The notes: generated by a model from the letters alone, not told the origin. Numbered from the stretch's first letter, positions 25,101 through 34,242 are shown. The stretch is 64,000 nucleotides of DNA from RGIG7213 sp045124505 (GCA_045124505.1 JBGVLZ010000090.1:1-64000), one strand, 5' to 3'. Made by a program: numbers and translations.

Positions 25101-25544
25101 ATGAAGGAACGATTTGAAACATTCACTGTTTTGATTAATAAGATAAGCCGTAATATAAGAAAGATAAAAAATCAGGAGATGGCGGAATACGGTCTTCGAA
25201 GCACCCATGTTACTTGTTTATATTATTTATATTCAGCTGAATCTTTGACTGCGACCGAACTGTGTGAACGGTGTGAGGAAGACAAGGCAACTATTTCACG
25301 TTCACTTGATTTTCTTGAAAACAAGGGATTTATTGAATGTCAGTCCAAATCGGCAAAGAGATACAAAAGTCCTTTGTTCCTGACAGATAAAGGCAAGGAA
25401 GCGGGAAAAAAGGTTTTTGATGCAGTTGCCCGTGTGCTTGATGAGGTTGGTATAGGACTTACCGACGGTCAAAGAGAAGAATTTTACAGTTATCTTACGA
25501 CCATCAGCAATAATCTTGAAAAGATAACAGATAAAATGAATTGA
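25101..25544 (+). CDS. MarR family transcriptional regulator
   Basis: A 147-residue winged-helix dimer. The HTH spans about 48-72 (LTATELCERCEEDKATISRSL), the wing includes SAKRYKSPLFLTDKG, and N- and C-terminal helices form the dimer interface. It is 33 nt downstream of the acyl-CoA ligase, in the same unit, with AAAGGAGC before the ATG. The two TTGTTGA-type palindromes at 23248-23310 are its probable operators, which would make the unit self-regulated, perhaps by an acyl-CoA ligand as in FabT-type MarR proteins (inference). Confidence 0.9.
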   Translation: MKERFETFTVLINKISRNIRKIKNQEMAEYGLRSTHVTCLYYLYSAESLTATELCERCEEDKATISRSLDFLENKGFIECQSKSAKRYKSPLFLTDKGKEAGKKVFDAVARVLDEVGIGLTDGQREEFYSYLTTISNNLEKITDKMN

Positions 25545-25625
25545 CATAAAATAAAATACGAGTATAATTGTAATAAAAAACACAGTTCATTCAGTATTTT
25601 AAAAGAATAGGAACTTAAATGATTT

Positions 25626-26927
25626 ATGAAAATTAAGACACGAAAGCTTTCTTATGATGAGGTTTTGAAAAAGCCTCGTTTAAAGCATAAAAAGCCGCTT
25701 AAGCCCAGCCGCTTTCTTGCGGCGGTGGTACGCATTGTTTCAGCGCCAACACTAAAAAAAATAAAATTTTCTTATACAACGGAGCGAATGGAGCTTGTCG
25801 GGAAAGAGCCTTGCCTTATTCTCATGAATCACTCAAGCTTTACCGATATGAAGCTCGCCTTCGGCATATTCTATCCGAGAAGAATGGGAATAGTTACATC
25901 CGTTGATGCTATGTCCGGTATTTTAGGTAAGCTTATGAGGTTTCTCGGCTGTACACCGACGCATAAGTATGTTTCGGATATGTCGCTTATCAAGGATATA
26001 AAATATATGCTTAAGAAAAATAAGACAAGCGTGCTTATGTATCCCGAAGCAGGCTATTCCTTTGACGGAAGAACAACAACTTTGCCAAGAGGCTTTGGAG
26101 TGATAATGAAACGCTTGGGTGTTCCCGTTGTAACGGTCATAACTCAAGGCGCATTTCACCGTGACCCGCTTTACAATATGCTTCAGATACGTGATGTCAA
26201 GGTAAGTGCACATGTGAAATGTATTGCAACAGCGGAAGAGCTTGAAGAAAAATCGGTCGAGGAGCTTGATGCGCTTCTTGATGAATCGTTTTCTTTTGAT
26301 AATTTTGCATGGCAGAGGGATAATAAAATATCTGTCGATGAGCCTTTCCGTGCAGACGGCTTACACAGAATACTTTATAAATGCCCACACTGTAATGCGG
26401 AAGATCAAATGGATGGCAAGGGAATACATCTTACATGCCATGCCTGCGGTAAACGGTGGGAGATGGATGAATACGGTCAGCTTTCCGCCGATGACGGCGA
26501 AACAGAGTATCCGCATATCCCCGATTGGTACACTTGGCAAAGGGAGTGCGTCCGTGAAGAGCTTGAAAACGGCACATATCTGCTTGACGAGGATGTTGAT
26601 ATTCTCGTTCAGGTCGATCTTGACTGTGTTTATGATATCGGTTCGGGACATCTTACGCACAGCCTTGACGGCTTCCGACTTACAGGCGGTGACGGTGCGC
26701 TCGATTATAAGCAGTCGCCCGTGTTTTCCCATACTCTTTATGCAGACTATTATTGGTACGAAATAGGAGATATGATAGGAATAGGTGATAACGAGTTTTC
26801 ATATTTCTGTTTTCCGAAAAGAAATGTGTCCGTCACAAAAGCCCGACTTGCAACAGAGGAGCTTTACAAAATAAAAAAAGCCCCCCGCCGCCACCGCAAA
26901 ACAGAAGATGATAATACACAAGCGTGA
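25626..26927 (+). CDS. PlsC-like acyltransferase with C-terminal zinc ribbon
   Basis: A 433-residue protein. The N-terminal half is a 1-acylglycerol-3-phosphate acyltransferase fold, with NHSSFTD (HxxxxD, about 68-74) and YPEAGYSFDG (the acceptor-binding motif). It lacks the usual long membrane helix. At about 250-280 a zinc ribbon follows (CPHC and CHAC spaced by 16). Residues 285-415 are an unassigned beta-rich domain, and the tail is basic. It belongs to the MarR/acyl-CoA ligase cluster, which could supply its acyl-CoA. The zinc ribbon is unusual for an acyltransferase. Confidence 0.8.
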   Translation: MKIKTRKLSYDEVLKKPRLKHKKPLKPSRFLAAVVRIVSAPTLKKIKFSYTTERMELVGKEPCLILMNHSSFTDMKLAFGIFYPRRMGIVTSVDAMSGILGKLMRFLGCTPTHKYVSDMSLIKDIKYMLKKNKTSVLMYPEAGYSFDGRTTTLPRGFGVIMKRLGVPVVTVITQGAFHRDPLYNMLQIRDVKVSAHVKCIATAEELEEKSVEELDALLDESFSFDNFAWQRDNKISVDEPFRADGLHRILYKCPHCNAEDQMDGKGIHLTCHACGKRWEMDEYGQLSADDGETEYPHIPDWYTWQRECVREELENGTYLLDEDVDILVQVDLDCVYDIGSGHLTHSLDGFRLTGGDGALDYKQSPVFSHTLYADYYWYEIGDMIGIGDNEFSYFCFPKRNVSVTKARLATEELYKIKKAPRRHRKTEDDNTQA

Positions 26928-26970
26928 GAATACCGCATTTTATGAAATCATTTAAAATATGATCAGACAA

Positions 26971-27016
26971 AATCTCCCCGATTCAGCATTTTGCCGAATT
27001 CGGGGAGATTTTTTTC
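26971..27016 (+). terminator. Rho-independent terminator
   Basis: AATCTCCCCGAATTCGG-type arms: AATCTCCCCGATTC (26971-26984) pairs with GAATTCGGGGAGATT (26996-27010), followed by TTTTTTC. It ends the acyl-CoA ligase-MarR-acyltransferase unit. Confidence 0.9.
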
Positions 27017-27091
27017 TTCATGACTTATTACATCTAAAACAACAAACATTTTCTTTTGTAATTATATCAACAAAACTGTCAATCTCAACCG

Positions 27092-27120
27092 TTGCAATTT
27101 ACCGAAAGTTATGATATAAT
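27092..27120 (+). promoter_or_regulatory. Sigma-A promoter
   Basis: TTGCAA (27092-27097), 17 bp, TATAAT (27115-27120), 75 nt upstream of the gene at 27196. The 268-nt gap holds this, the preceding terminator, and nothing else I can identify. Confidence 0.65.
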
Positions 27121-27195
27121 GGCATATGCATACAACTGTCGAAAAGAGTATTCGTATGATAAAAAATAAAAGGATATTTCATACAGGGATCATTT

Positions 27196-27975
27196 ATGAA
27201 TTTTAACAATGTGATAAGCCATTTGATGGTATGGTGCGAAAATAAAGCAAAGACTTATGAAACGACGTACAAAAACTGCGGTGGGGTTATGTATGTTGGA
27301 TATCTGTTTGCATATGAGTTATCATTCAAACTTTCGGCACTGACGGATCGGTTGTTTGAAAATGTTGATAAAATGCAAAGGGAAATTTCAAATCTTCTTG
27401 ATGTTCATTATGAGCCTTGCATTTTAAATCCGCCCAACAATACCGCTGTGTACATAATTAGTAAATTGAATAAAGAATTTTGCGAATATTCAGCACAGAT
27501 CATTTCAAATAAAGACAGTCTTGAGACGGTGAAAATTCCGTATTTTCGTGCTGTGTTAGGCGATGAAGCAAAAATACTTAAAGATAAGTTTTATAGTATC
27601 TGGAAATATGAAAATACATCGTATTGGTTTCCTCTTATGGGGGATGAACCGAAAGAAATATCGGATAAGTTTTTCATTATGTATGATTATCTTGAAGTGT
27701 ATATGGAGCAGCTTAAAGGGATTATCGGACTTCCTGAAACACATATCTACAGTTACGGCGAAACAGCATTCCGTCCCGAACATTGTATGGAAGTTGCGGA
27801 AATGAATGCGTATGGCGGCTGTGAAACGATTTATACGGATAAGGATTTTACGTGGGCGGTCTATTTTTCTCATGAAAATACTGTCGCATTTGTCGGTTCA
27901 ATAGTCAATGCTGTGAAAAAGATGTTGGAAAACGAAAAAGAGCATTGGAATAAATTTGAGTGGGATTTGGGATAA
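27196..27975 (+). CDS. Hypothetical protein
   Basis: A 259-residue soluble, mildly acidic protein that I do not recognise. No signal peptide, membrane helix or catalytic motif is visible. Aromatic residues are frequent (for example YENTSYWFPLMG). CAGGGATCATTT is only a weak ribosome site. The gene is followed, with an 7-nt gap, by a deformylase-like gene and both are read from the 27092 promoter, so they may work together. Confidence 0.65.
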   Translation: MNFNNVISHLMVWCENKAKTYETTYKNCGGVMYVGYLFAYELSFKLSALTDRLFENVDKMQREISNLLDVHYEPCILNPPNNTAVYIISKLNKEFCEYSAQIISNKDSLETVKIPYFRAVLGDEAKILKDKFYSIWKYENTSYWFPLMGDEPKEISDKFFIMYDYLEVYMEQLKGIIGLPETHIYSYGETAFRPEHCMEVAEMNAYGGCETIYTDKDFTWAVYFSHENTVAFVGSIVNAVKKMLENEKEHWNKFEWDLG

Positions 27976-27982
27976 AAGTAAA

Positions 27983-28408
27983 ATGACAAAAGAATTAATA
28001 CACGATCCGATATTTCTTGCAATAAAGTCGGAGTTTGCCACGAAAGAAGATTTACATATTGCCGAGGATTTACTTGAAACGCTGACGGCACACAAAGACA
28101 GCTGTGTCGGCATGTCGGCAAATATGATAGGTGCGGGAAAACGCATTATTGCATTTCTCGATGAAAGCGGAAAAGAACCTGTATATACAGTTATGCTCAA
28201 TCCCGAAATTATCAAAAAGGACGGTGCATATAATACAGAGGAGGGATGCCTTTCTCTCCTCGGCGGTCCCCGACCTTGCAAACGGTATAAATCTATCAAG
28301 GCAAGATATCAGACAAAGGAACTTCAAACACGTATAAAAACATATACAGGCTTTACAGCACAGATCATCCAGCACGAAATTGATCACTGCGACGGCGTAT
28401 TGATATAA
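27983..28408 (+). CDS. Peptide deformylase-like protein with altered motif 1
   Basis: A 141-residue homologue of peptide deformylase. Motif 2 (EGCLSLLGG) and motif 3 (QHEIDHCDG) keep the metal Cys and HExxH. Motif 1 reads GMSANMIG instead of GLAAPQVG, so the Gln that stabilises the transition state is Met. A true def gene exists at 9495, so this may act on another formyl or acyl substrate, or confer resistance to deformylase inhibitors. The ATG at 27983 is chosen because it lies just after the preceding stop; a longer frame would overlap that gene. Confidence 0.8.
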   Translation: MTKELIHDPIFLAIKSEFATKEDLHIAEDLLETLTAHKDSCVGMSANMIGAGKRIIAFLDESGKEPVYTVMLNPEIIKKDGAYNTEEGCLSLLGGPRPCKRYKSIKARYQTKELQTRIKTYTGFTAQIIQHEIDHCDGVLI

Positions 28409-28504
28409 ATGAAGTACTGCATATCATATTGAGGTGTTTGAAATAACCGACTGATATGATGACAATGGTATGTAAGAAATTAAGAAAATAAAGGGAATGC
28501 TCTT

Positions 28505-29803
28505 ATGGCAAAGAAAACAACAAAAAGCCTGCGTTGGGTTCGTCTTGATAATGCGGCTAAAATATATCCTGCGGCAAGGCGTAAAAATTGGAGCAATGTT
28601 TTCAGGCAATCGGTAACACTTGTAGATGATGTAGATATAAGTGTACTGAAGTCTGCTTTAGATATTACTGTTGAGCGATTTCCGTCAATTGCGGCACGGC
28701 TGTGCAAAGGTCTGTTCTGGTATTATTTACAGCAGGTAGAGTCTGCCCCCGAGATCAGGGATGAATACAGTTATCCGCTTACTTATATGAGCAACAGCGA
28801 AATGAAAAAATGTGCATTTCGTGTAATTGTTTTTAAAAACCGTATTGCCTTAGAGCTGTTTCATTCGCTGACAGACGGTACGGGAGCATTGATCTTTTTG
28901 AAAAGTCTTACAGCGGAGTATCTTGAGCAGAAATATAAAATAAAAATTCCTTGCGAATACGGGATAGTAGACCGCAGGGAAGCACCCACGGAAGAAGAGC
29001 TTGAGGATTGCTTTCCTAAAAATGCCGGAAAAGTTCCGTTAAGCCGTAAAGATACCGATGCGTGGCATATGTACGGCGACAGACACAAAGACGGTTTTCT
29101 TGATCTGACTTGCTTTAAGATATCTGTTAAAGAAGCGTTGAATATGGCTCATAAATATAATTCAACCTTGACTGTATTTATGAGTGCCGTTATGATGAAG
29201 GCTTTGCTTGATCTGCAAAATGAAAAAAATCCCGATACAAAACGTCAAAAACGGATCAAATTGCTTATACCGATAAATCTTCGCCAAATTTTTCCGAGCA
29301 ATACCATAAGAAATTTTGCGATGTATACAATCCCTGAATTGGACCCGCGCCTCGGAGAATATACACTTGATGAAATTTGCAAGGTCATTCAGCACAAAAT
29401 GGGAATGGAATTTACGGCAAAGCATATGAGCTGTGTTATTGCTACCAACGTAAACGATGAGAAAAATCCGCTTGTGCGTCTTATTCCTCTGCCGATAAAG
29501 AATGCTGTTATGAAAGCTGTTTTTGACAGTGTCGGTGAGAAGAAATCATGCTTATCTTTTTCTAATCTCGGAGCGGTAAAAGTTCCTGATGAAATGGCAA
29601 AATATATTGAGCGATTTGACTTCATTCTCGGTGTACAGGCAGATGCTCCGTACAACTGCGGAATGTTGTCCTTTGGTGATACTGTATATATTAATTTTAT
29701 ACGTAACATCAAGGATGCTGAGCTGGAACGGCACTTTTTTGCCGTTTTAAATGAATTGGGACTTTCTGCTACGGTGGAAAGCAATCAAAAGAGAGGTGAA
29801 TGA
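28505..29803 (+). CDS. Condensation-fold acyltransferase (alcohol acetyltransferase-like)
   Basis: A 432-residue protein of the CoA-dependent acyltransferase/condensation superfamily (relatives include alcohol acetyltransferases and PapA proteins). HSLTDGTGAL (about 120-129) corresponds to the HHxxxDG active motif, with the second His and the Asp-Gly kept. A second-half segment, FSNLGAVKVP, resembles the conserved DFGWG-like bridge region only loosely. AAAGGGAATG precedes the ATG. It is followed 1 nt later by a zinc-ribbon membrane protein, a pairing seen in other Clostridia. Probable ester or glycolipid acyl transfer. Confidence 0.72.
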   Translation: MAKKTTKSLRWVRLDNAAKIYPAARRKNWSNVFRQSVTLVDDVDISVLKSALDITVERFPSIAARLCKGLFWYYLQQVESAPEIRDEYSYPLTYMSNSEMKKCAFRVIVFKNRIALELFHSLTDGTGALIFLKSLTAEYLEQKYKIKIPCEYGIVDRREAPTEEELEDCFPKNAGKVPLSRKDTDAWHMYGDRHKDGFLDLTCFKISVKEALNMAHKYNSTLTVFMSAVMMKALLDLQNEKNPDTKRQKRIKLLIPINLRQIFPSNTIRNFAMYTIPELDPRLGEYTLDEICKVIQHKMGMEFTAKHMSCVIATNVNDEKNPLVRLIPLPIKNAVMKAVFDSVGEKKSCLSFSNLGAVKVPDEMAKYIERFDFILGVQADAPYNCGMLSFGDTVYINFIRNIKDAELERHFFAVLNELGLSATVESNQKRGE

Positions 29804-29804
29804 T

Positions 29805-30497
29805 ATGTACTGTATAAAATGCGGTGTTAAACTTGCAGATACTGAAAAGAAATGTCCTCTATGCAATACCGTTGTTTATCATCCTGAGCTTTCACAAACA
29901 ACAGCACAACCGCTTTATCCAAGTAATAAGATGCCGAAAAATGAGTCAGGATCAAAGATCCTGCACGGTGCGGTTATTATTTTGTTTTTGATTCCTTTGT
30001 TTATCTGCTTGTTTGCCGATCTGTCGCTTGACGGTAAAATTGAGTGGTTTGGATATGTTGCCGGTGCACTTGTAATTGCATATGTCGCCTTTGCATTACC
30101 GTTGTGGTTTAAAAAGCCGAATCCTGTTATATTTGTTCCGTGTGATTTTGCCGTGACAGCATTGTATTTACTGTATATCAATTCAGAAACAGGCGGTAAA
30201 TGGTTTTTAAGCTTTGCGTTACCTGTAGTCGGCGGTATAGGTATTATTACCTGTACTGTAGTTACGCTTATGTACTATTTGAAAAAAGGCAAATTATATA
30301 TATTGGGCGGTGCGTTCATGGCTTTGGGCGCATTTATGCTGCTTGTTGAATTTTTGCTTGATATAACATTTGGTTTGCAGTTTATAGGCTGGTCGGTATA
30401 CCCGCTTGTTGTTATGTTCATGTTTGGCGGCTTACTGATCTATATTGCTATAAACAGTTCAGTCCGTGAAATGATAGAAAGAAAACTGTTTTTTTGA
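29805..30497 (+). CDS. Zinc-ribbon membrane protein (DUF6320-like)
   Basis: A 230-residue protein with an N-terminal zinc ribbon (MYCIKCGVKL and KKCPLCNTVVYHPEL, two CxxC pairs in the first 30 residues). Six or so membrane helices follow (about 55-215). The ATG at 29805 is chosen because it begins the ribbon and follows GAGAGGTGAATGAT; the longer frame from 29751 runs inside the preceding gene. It is translationally coupled to the condensation-fold acyltransferase and may anchor it to the membrane (inference). I recall the family as DUF6320 but cannot check. Confidence 0.72.
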   Translation: MYCIKCGVKLADTEKKCPLCNTVVYHPELSQTTAQPLYPSNKMPKNESGSKILHGAVIILFLIPLFICLFADLSLDGKIEWFGYVAGALVIAYVAFALPLWFKKPNPVIFVPCDFAVTALYLLYINSETGGKWFLSFALPVVGGIGIITCTVVTLMYYLKKGKLYILGGAFMALGAFMLLVEFLLDITFGLQFIGWSVYPLVVMFMFGGLLIYIAINSSVREMIERKLFF

Positions 30498-30640
30498 TAA
30501 TAAAAACAAATCGTTATTCAGTGTAAAAAAACGCATATAAAACGAGAAAAAACAAAAACCGCTGAGGCATTTGCAATGCAAAAGCGCAATCAATGATAAA
30601 AATATAACGATGAATAAGAATTTGTAGGCAAGTGTGAATT

Positions 30641-31243
30641 ATGGAATTTAACGAAAAACTTCAAGCATTAAGAAAACAAAAGGGACTTACGCAAGAGGAA
30701 CTTGCCGAAAAACTGTACGTATCACGAACTGCTGTTTCAAAATGGGAGTCTGGCAGAGGATATCCCAATATAGATTCTTTGAAAGCAATTTCAAAGTTTT
30801 TCGGGATAACAATTGATGAACTTATGTCCGGTGATGAATTGCTGAATATAGCAGAGGAAGATACCAAATTTAAAGAAAGAGCACTTCGGGATCTGATTCT
30901 TGGGTTACTTGACTGCAGTATATCATTGTTGCTGTTTTTACCTTTCTTCGGTCAAAAAGCGGATGGCGTTATCAAAGCGGTATCACTCCTTGCTTTGAGT
31001 GATATTCAATCGTACTTGAAAACTGTGTATATAGCTTTTGTTGGCGTGATGGTAGTGTTTGGTATTATGACTCTTGCCATGCAAAACTTTCACAAAAGAC
31101 CGTGGCAACAAAGAAAGAGTCTTTTGTCGCTGGTTTTAAGTACCGTTGGTGTATTCCTTTTCATTATAAGTCAGCAACCATATGCGGCAGTGTTTGTATT
31201 TGCATTTTTGATTATTAAGGCTTTAATGCTTATAAAACATTAA
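30641..31243 (+). CDS. XRE-family regulator with membrane domain
   Basis: A 200-residue protein. Residues 1-65 are a Cro/CI-type helix-turn-helix (KLQALRKQKGLTQEELAEKLYVSRTAVSKWESGRGYP). Three hydrophobic helices (about 85-105, 120-145 and 160-195) make it a membrane-tethered regulator. Such one-component membrane XRE proteins are common in Clostridia, often with unknown signals. The 143-nt region upstream has no clear promoter that I can see. It may respond to the envelope and control the neighbouring lipid genes (speculative). Confidence 0.85.
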   Translation: MEFNEKLQALRKQKGLTQEELAEKLYVSRTAVSKWESGRGYPNIDSLKAISKFFGITIDELMSGDELLNIAEEDTKFKERALRDLILGLLDCSISLLLFLPFFGQKADGVIKAVSLLALSDIQSYLKTVYIAFVGVMVVFGIMTLAMQNFHKRPWQQRKSLLSLVLSTVGVFLFIISQQPYAAVFVFAFLIIKALMLIKH

Positions 31244-31262
31244 TGATACGAAGCGTATCATT
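31242..31262. repeat. Perfect palindrome after the XRE gene
   Basis: AATGATACG-AAG-CGTATCATT, 9-bp perfect arms overlapping the stop codon of the XRE gene. It has no T-tract, so it is not an obvious terminator. It could be a REP-type element or an mRNA 3' stabilising hairpin. Confidence 0.5.
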
Positions 31263-31356
31263 GATGTGACGGCTAAATTCTTTCATTTTTTATTGCTTTT
31301 CCGTAAAATTATATTTGGATGAAATACAAAATACAAACCAAAAGGATGGTAGAAAA

Positions 31357-32007
31357 ATGAAAAGAATCAGAAAAAACTTTATAACCTCAGTGTGTTTACT
31401 TGCGGCTTTTGTGATGTGGACGGCGGCAATTTGCTTTGTGGATGTGCGTGCGATCGGTCCAAAAGGTTCATATGTGGGTTTTGCCGTTATCAATGGTTTT
31501 GTACACACTTTGACAGGCGTGCATTTCAGCCTGTATAATATAACGGATTGGCTCGGACTTGTTCCGATTTTCGTGTGTATGGGATTCGGTATACTTGGAC
31601 TTGTGCAGTGGGTCAAGCGAAAAAGCATAGGTAAGGTGGATTACGATATTCTTGTTTTGGGCGGTTTTTATATAGTCACGATTGCTGTTTATCTATTTTT
31701 CGAGAGCGTGGTAATCAATTACAGACCTGTATTGATAAATGGATTTTTGGAAGCATCTTATCCGTCTTCAACGACAATATTGGTGATGTGCGTTATGCCT
31801 ACGGCAATGATGCAGTTGGAAAGCCGCATAAAGAACAAGGTTCTTGGGAATGTCATTGATGTTACAATTATCGCATTTACTGCTTTTATGGTAATTGGCA
31901 GACTTATATCCGGTGTTCATTGGTTCACAGATATTGTCGGCGGTGCATTACTTAGTGCAGGACTTGTAATGCTGTATCGTGCTATTATAGATTTAAAAGC
32001 TCGGTAA
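31357..32007 (+). CDS. PAP2-superfamily membrane phosphatase (degenerate motifs)
   Basis: A 216-residue membrane protein with about six helices. The third PAP2 motif is recognisable as GRLISGVHWFTDIVGG, keeping Arg, the nucleophilic His and the Asp. The first motif keeps only the RP of KxxxxxxRP, and the second reads PSST instead of PSGH, losing its His. It may be a divergent lipid or polyprenyl phosphatase, or inactive. The ATG at 31357 is chosen because AAAGGATGG lies just upstream. Confidence 0.72.
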   Translation: MKRIRKNFITSVCLLAAFVMWTAAICFVDVRAIGPKGSYVGFAVINGFVHTLTGVHFSLYNITDWLGLVPIFVCMGFGILGLVQWVKRKSIGKVDYDILVLGGFYIVTIAVYLFFESVVINYRPVLINGFLEASYPSSTTILVMCVMPTAMMQLESRIKNKVLGNVIDVTIIAFTAFMVIGRLISGVHWFTDIVGGALLSAGLVMLYRAIIDLKAR

Positions 32008-32033
32008 ATTCAGGTTTATCAAACGTAAAAATA

Positions 32034-32093
32034 AATCCCCTTAAGTAGTCTTGAAAACTTTTTGTTTTTTCAAGTGTCTACTCTAAGGGGATT
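32034..32093. terminator. Long bidirectional terminator hairpin
   Basis: AATCCCCTTA (32034-32043) pairs with TAAGGGGATT (32084-32093), continuing inward through AGTAG/CTACT and CTTGAAAA/TTTTCAAG, with T- and A-rich flanks. It lies between the PAP2 gene and the convergent lipoprotein gene. The remaining gap to 32246 shows no gene. Confidence 0.75.
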
Positions 32094-32246
32094 ATATTAT
32101 TTTGTAAAATCTGTTGGGATTTATTATTTACTTACCGCGGGACAAGTTTGAGGCGAGCGAGCATGGGCTTGTGATTTTTCTGATAAAAATATCACACGTT
32201 GAGCTTCAGCAGCTTTTTGCGTTAACTTGTATGAGATAAAAGGGAA

Positions 32247-34010
32247 TCAATTGAATTTAATATCAGCGAAAATGGGCTGATGGTCGGTAAGATTTTCGGA
32301 TTTATTTCTTGTGGGGGAGTGAAGAAGCACGTCAAAGCTTCCTGCTTTTCCTATTATGTGGTCAATAAGCTGGCCTTGATGCTTGAAGCTGTTTTTGAAT
32401 ACACCTTTTGCTATGGCGATATCGCTTGCGATCTCACCGTCTATATCTTCGATAAGCTGGTTGAGATATTTTCTTTCAAAACGGTGGCTGTTGAAATCTC
32501 CCGTGCAGAATACATGTGCATTCGGATATGTGCTTCTTAAATATTCGACAGTCTCGGCCATTTCCTTCGCGTCGTAATATTGCTTCGGTATTTCAGATAC
32601 ACCCTCTTTTTCCCAATGCCAATGCGCTGTTACAAGTGCAACTTCAAGTGTCGGGTTTTCGATAGATGTGAATTTTGCAGAGGAAATACCTACAGAATAT
32701 TCATTTTCATAAGGATCGGGCAAATATGACATAGGGGAAAAATTCTGATAATCAAGCTTCCATTTATCAGAACGGTATATGATCGGGCTTTGTTGCGGTG
32801 CACCGTTGTGAGTTGTCTCAGCCATTGCATATTCAATTCCGTATGTGTCCTTGATTATTTTGAGATATTTTTTCAACGGCTCGTGGTAATTCACGTCCAT
32901 TTCCTGTGTTCCGATAATATCGGGTGTGTAGTTGACGAGTATCTTTGCGAAAATTTCCGCACGCTGTGCTGAAATCGGGTATTTGCTGAAATCTTTTATT
33001 GCGCCTTCTGCAAGCACATTTGCAGACATTATACGGACATCTGCATTTTCGTTTAATGAGATGCTTTCTGTCGCAAGGTCGCCTGTCATGTGCGTGCCGG
33101 ATTCAAGCGAGGCATTTGTATCCCTTAGAACGGTGTTGGAAAACATATAGCCTGCCATTTTTGCAGAGTAAGGACCGCCGCAAACTATCTGAACCTGACC
33201 CTTTTCTATTACAAGCTTATATTCCATAAGCCTGATACCGTCTTTGTAACACTTGGATGAAAGATATCTGTTGGTTTTTCCAATCAGTATTTCACGGGAT
33301 GTTTCGGTACTTTCCGTGTCCTTAACAATGGGGAGCGTTATTTCGGTGTCACGCTTGATGCGCTCCTGAATTGACTGTGCAGCATCTAAAAATCCCTCTG
33401 TTTTATCGCTGTAAACTATTGTGTAGCTTGCAAGATCCTTTGAAGAAAATGAAGCGGGAAGAGGAGATGAGCCGTCGTTTTTGTATTCTTCAAAAAGAAG
33501 AGTTCCTGTTGATTTATCATAATTTTCTGACATAAGAGATTCCGTAAAATAAGTTACAGCCGATGCGGTTGCATGATCAAAATTACCTGCAAATACAATG
33601 TGTTCATCAGCCTTTTTTATCGTATATGCGTCTTCATTTGCTTTCAGTGCATCAACAGTCGAAGCAGACTGCTCAAAACAAGTAGCACCGAGAAGAATGT
33701 ATTTACCGTTTTCGTTTATTGCTTGAGAATCCGGGATGGAGTCAATGCTGACACCCGTTGCCGTTTGTATTGCCGATATAAGGCTTTGCTGTGCAGACAT
33801 TAAAACCTCCGAGCAATTTTCGGGATAAACAACGGTATACAACGCCGTGCTATCTTTGATTATTTCAACAGGGGTTGTATCGCTGACATGCTCAGTATCG
33901 CTTGCGGCCTTTGCCGTGTCTGTATTTTCGGTTTTTGTACAAGACGGTATTGCCAATACACATCCTGAAATAAATACAAGGGTAAGCATAAGAGAGAGAA
34001 ATCTTTTCAT
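32247..34010 (-). CDS. Secreted lipoprotein with endonuclease/exonuclease/phosphatase domain
   Basis: A 587-residue surface protein. The signal peptide MKRFLSLMLTLVFISGC or the slightly later AIPSC offers a lipobox Cys. Two tandem related domains follow (about 45-160 and 195-320); each has a YTIVY-type start, an ILxG segment and a late EY-V-I-E/GG element. The C-terminal EEP domain (about 330-587) has MSANV, IIGTQEM (metal Glu), VTAHWHWE, CTGDFNSH (Asp-Asn) and LTDHQPIF (catalytic Asp-His). The ATG at 34010 has AAGGAAGG upstream. Likely phosphodiesterase or phosphatase at the cell surface; substrate unknown. Confidence 0.82.
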   Translation of the reverse strand: MKRFLSLMLTLVFISGCVLAIPSCTKTENTDTAKAASDTEHVSDTTPVEIIKDSTALYTVVYPENCSEVLMSAQQSLISAIQTATGVSIDSIPDSQAINENGKYILLGATCFEQSASTVDALKANEDAYTIKKADEHIVFAGNFDHATASAVTYFTESLMSENYDKSTGTLLFEEYKNDGSSPLPASFSSKDLASYTIVYSDKTEGFLDAAQSIQERIKRDTEITLPIVKDTESTETSREILIGKTNRYLSSKCYKDGIRLMEYKLVIEKGQVQIVCGGPYSAKMAGYMFSNTVLRDTNASLESGTHMTGDLATESISLNENADVRIMSANVLAEGAIKDFSKYPISAQRAEIFAKILVNYTPDIIGTQEMDVNYHEPLKKYLKIIKDTYGIEYAMAETTHNGAPQQSPIIYRSDKWKLDYQNFSPMSYLPDPYENEYSVGISSAKFTSIENPTLEVALVTAHWHWEKEGVSEIPKQYYDAKEMAETVEYLRSTYPNAHVFCTGDFNSHRFERKYLNQLIEDIDGEIASDIAIAKGVFKNSFKHQGQLIDHIIGKAGSFDVLLHSPTRNKSENLTDHQPIFADIKFN

Positions 34011-34059
34011 TTTTAACCTTCCTTTATCATTAAACGGAGTGATGTTTCCGTTTGTGGAA

Positions 34060-34088
34060 ATTATACCACGGCTCTTAACATTTTTCAA
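34060..34088 (-). promoter_or_regulatory. Promoter of the EEP lipoprotein gene
   Basis: Minus strand TTGAAA (34088-34083), 17 bp, TATAAT (34065-34060). The transcript would carry a short hairpin (AACGGA/TCCGTT) in its leader before the ribosome site. Confidence 0.75.
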
Positions 34089-34178
34089 GATGTAATATTA
34101 CATAAATCAATTTTGTTGTTGTATTATCAATGCATTATCCGATATGTTTAAGGTATAAAAAAGCACACGGTAATCAGA

Positions 34179-34207
34179 TTGAAAAATTCATAAAAATATG
34201 ATATAAT
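34179..34207 (+). promoter_or_regulatory. Sigma-A promoter for the nucleotidyltransferase gene
   Basis: TTGAAA (34179-34184), 17 bp, TATAAT (34202-34207), 35 nt before the start codon. Confidence 0.72.
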
Positions 34208-34242
34208 CAACTCACTGATAAGAATCTGCAGAGGTGATTAAG

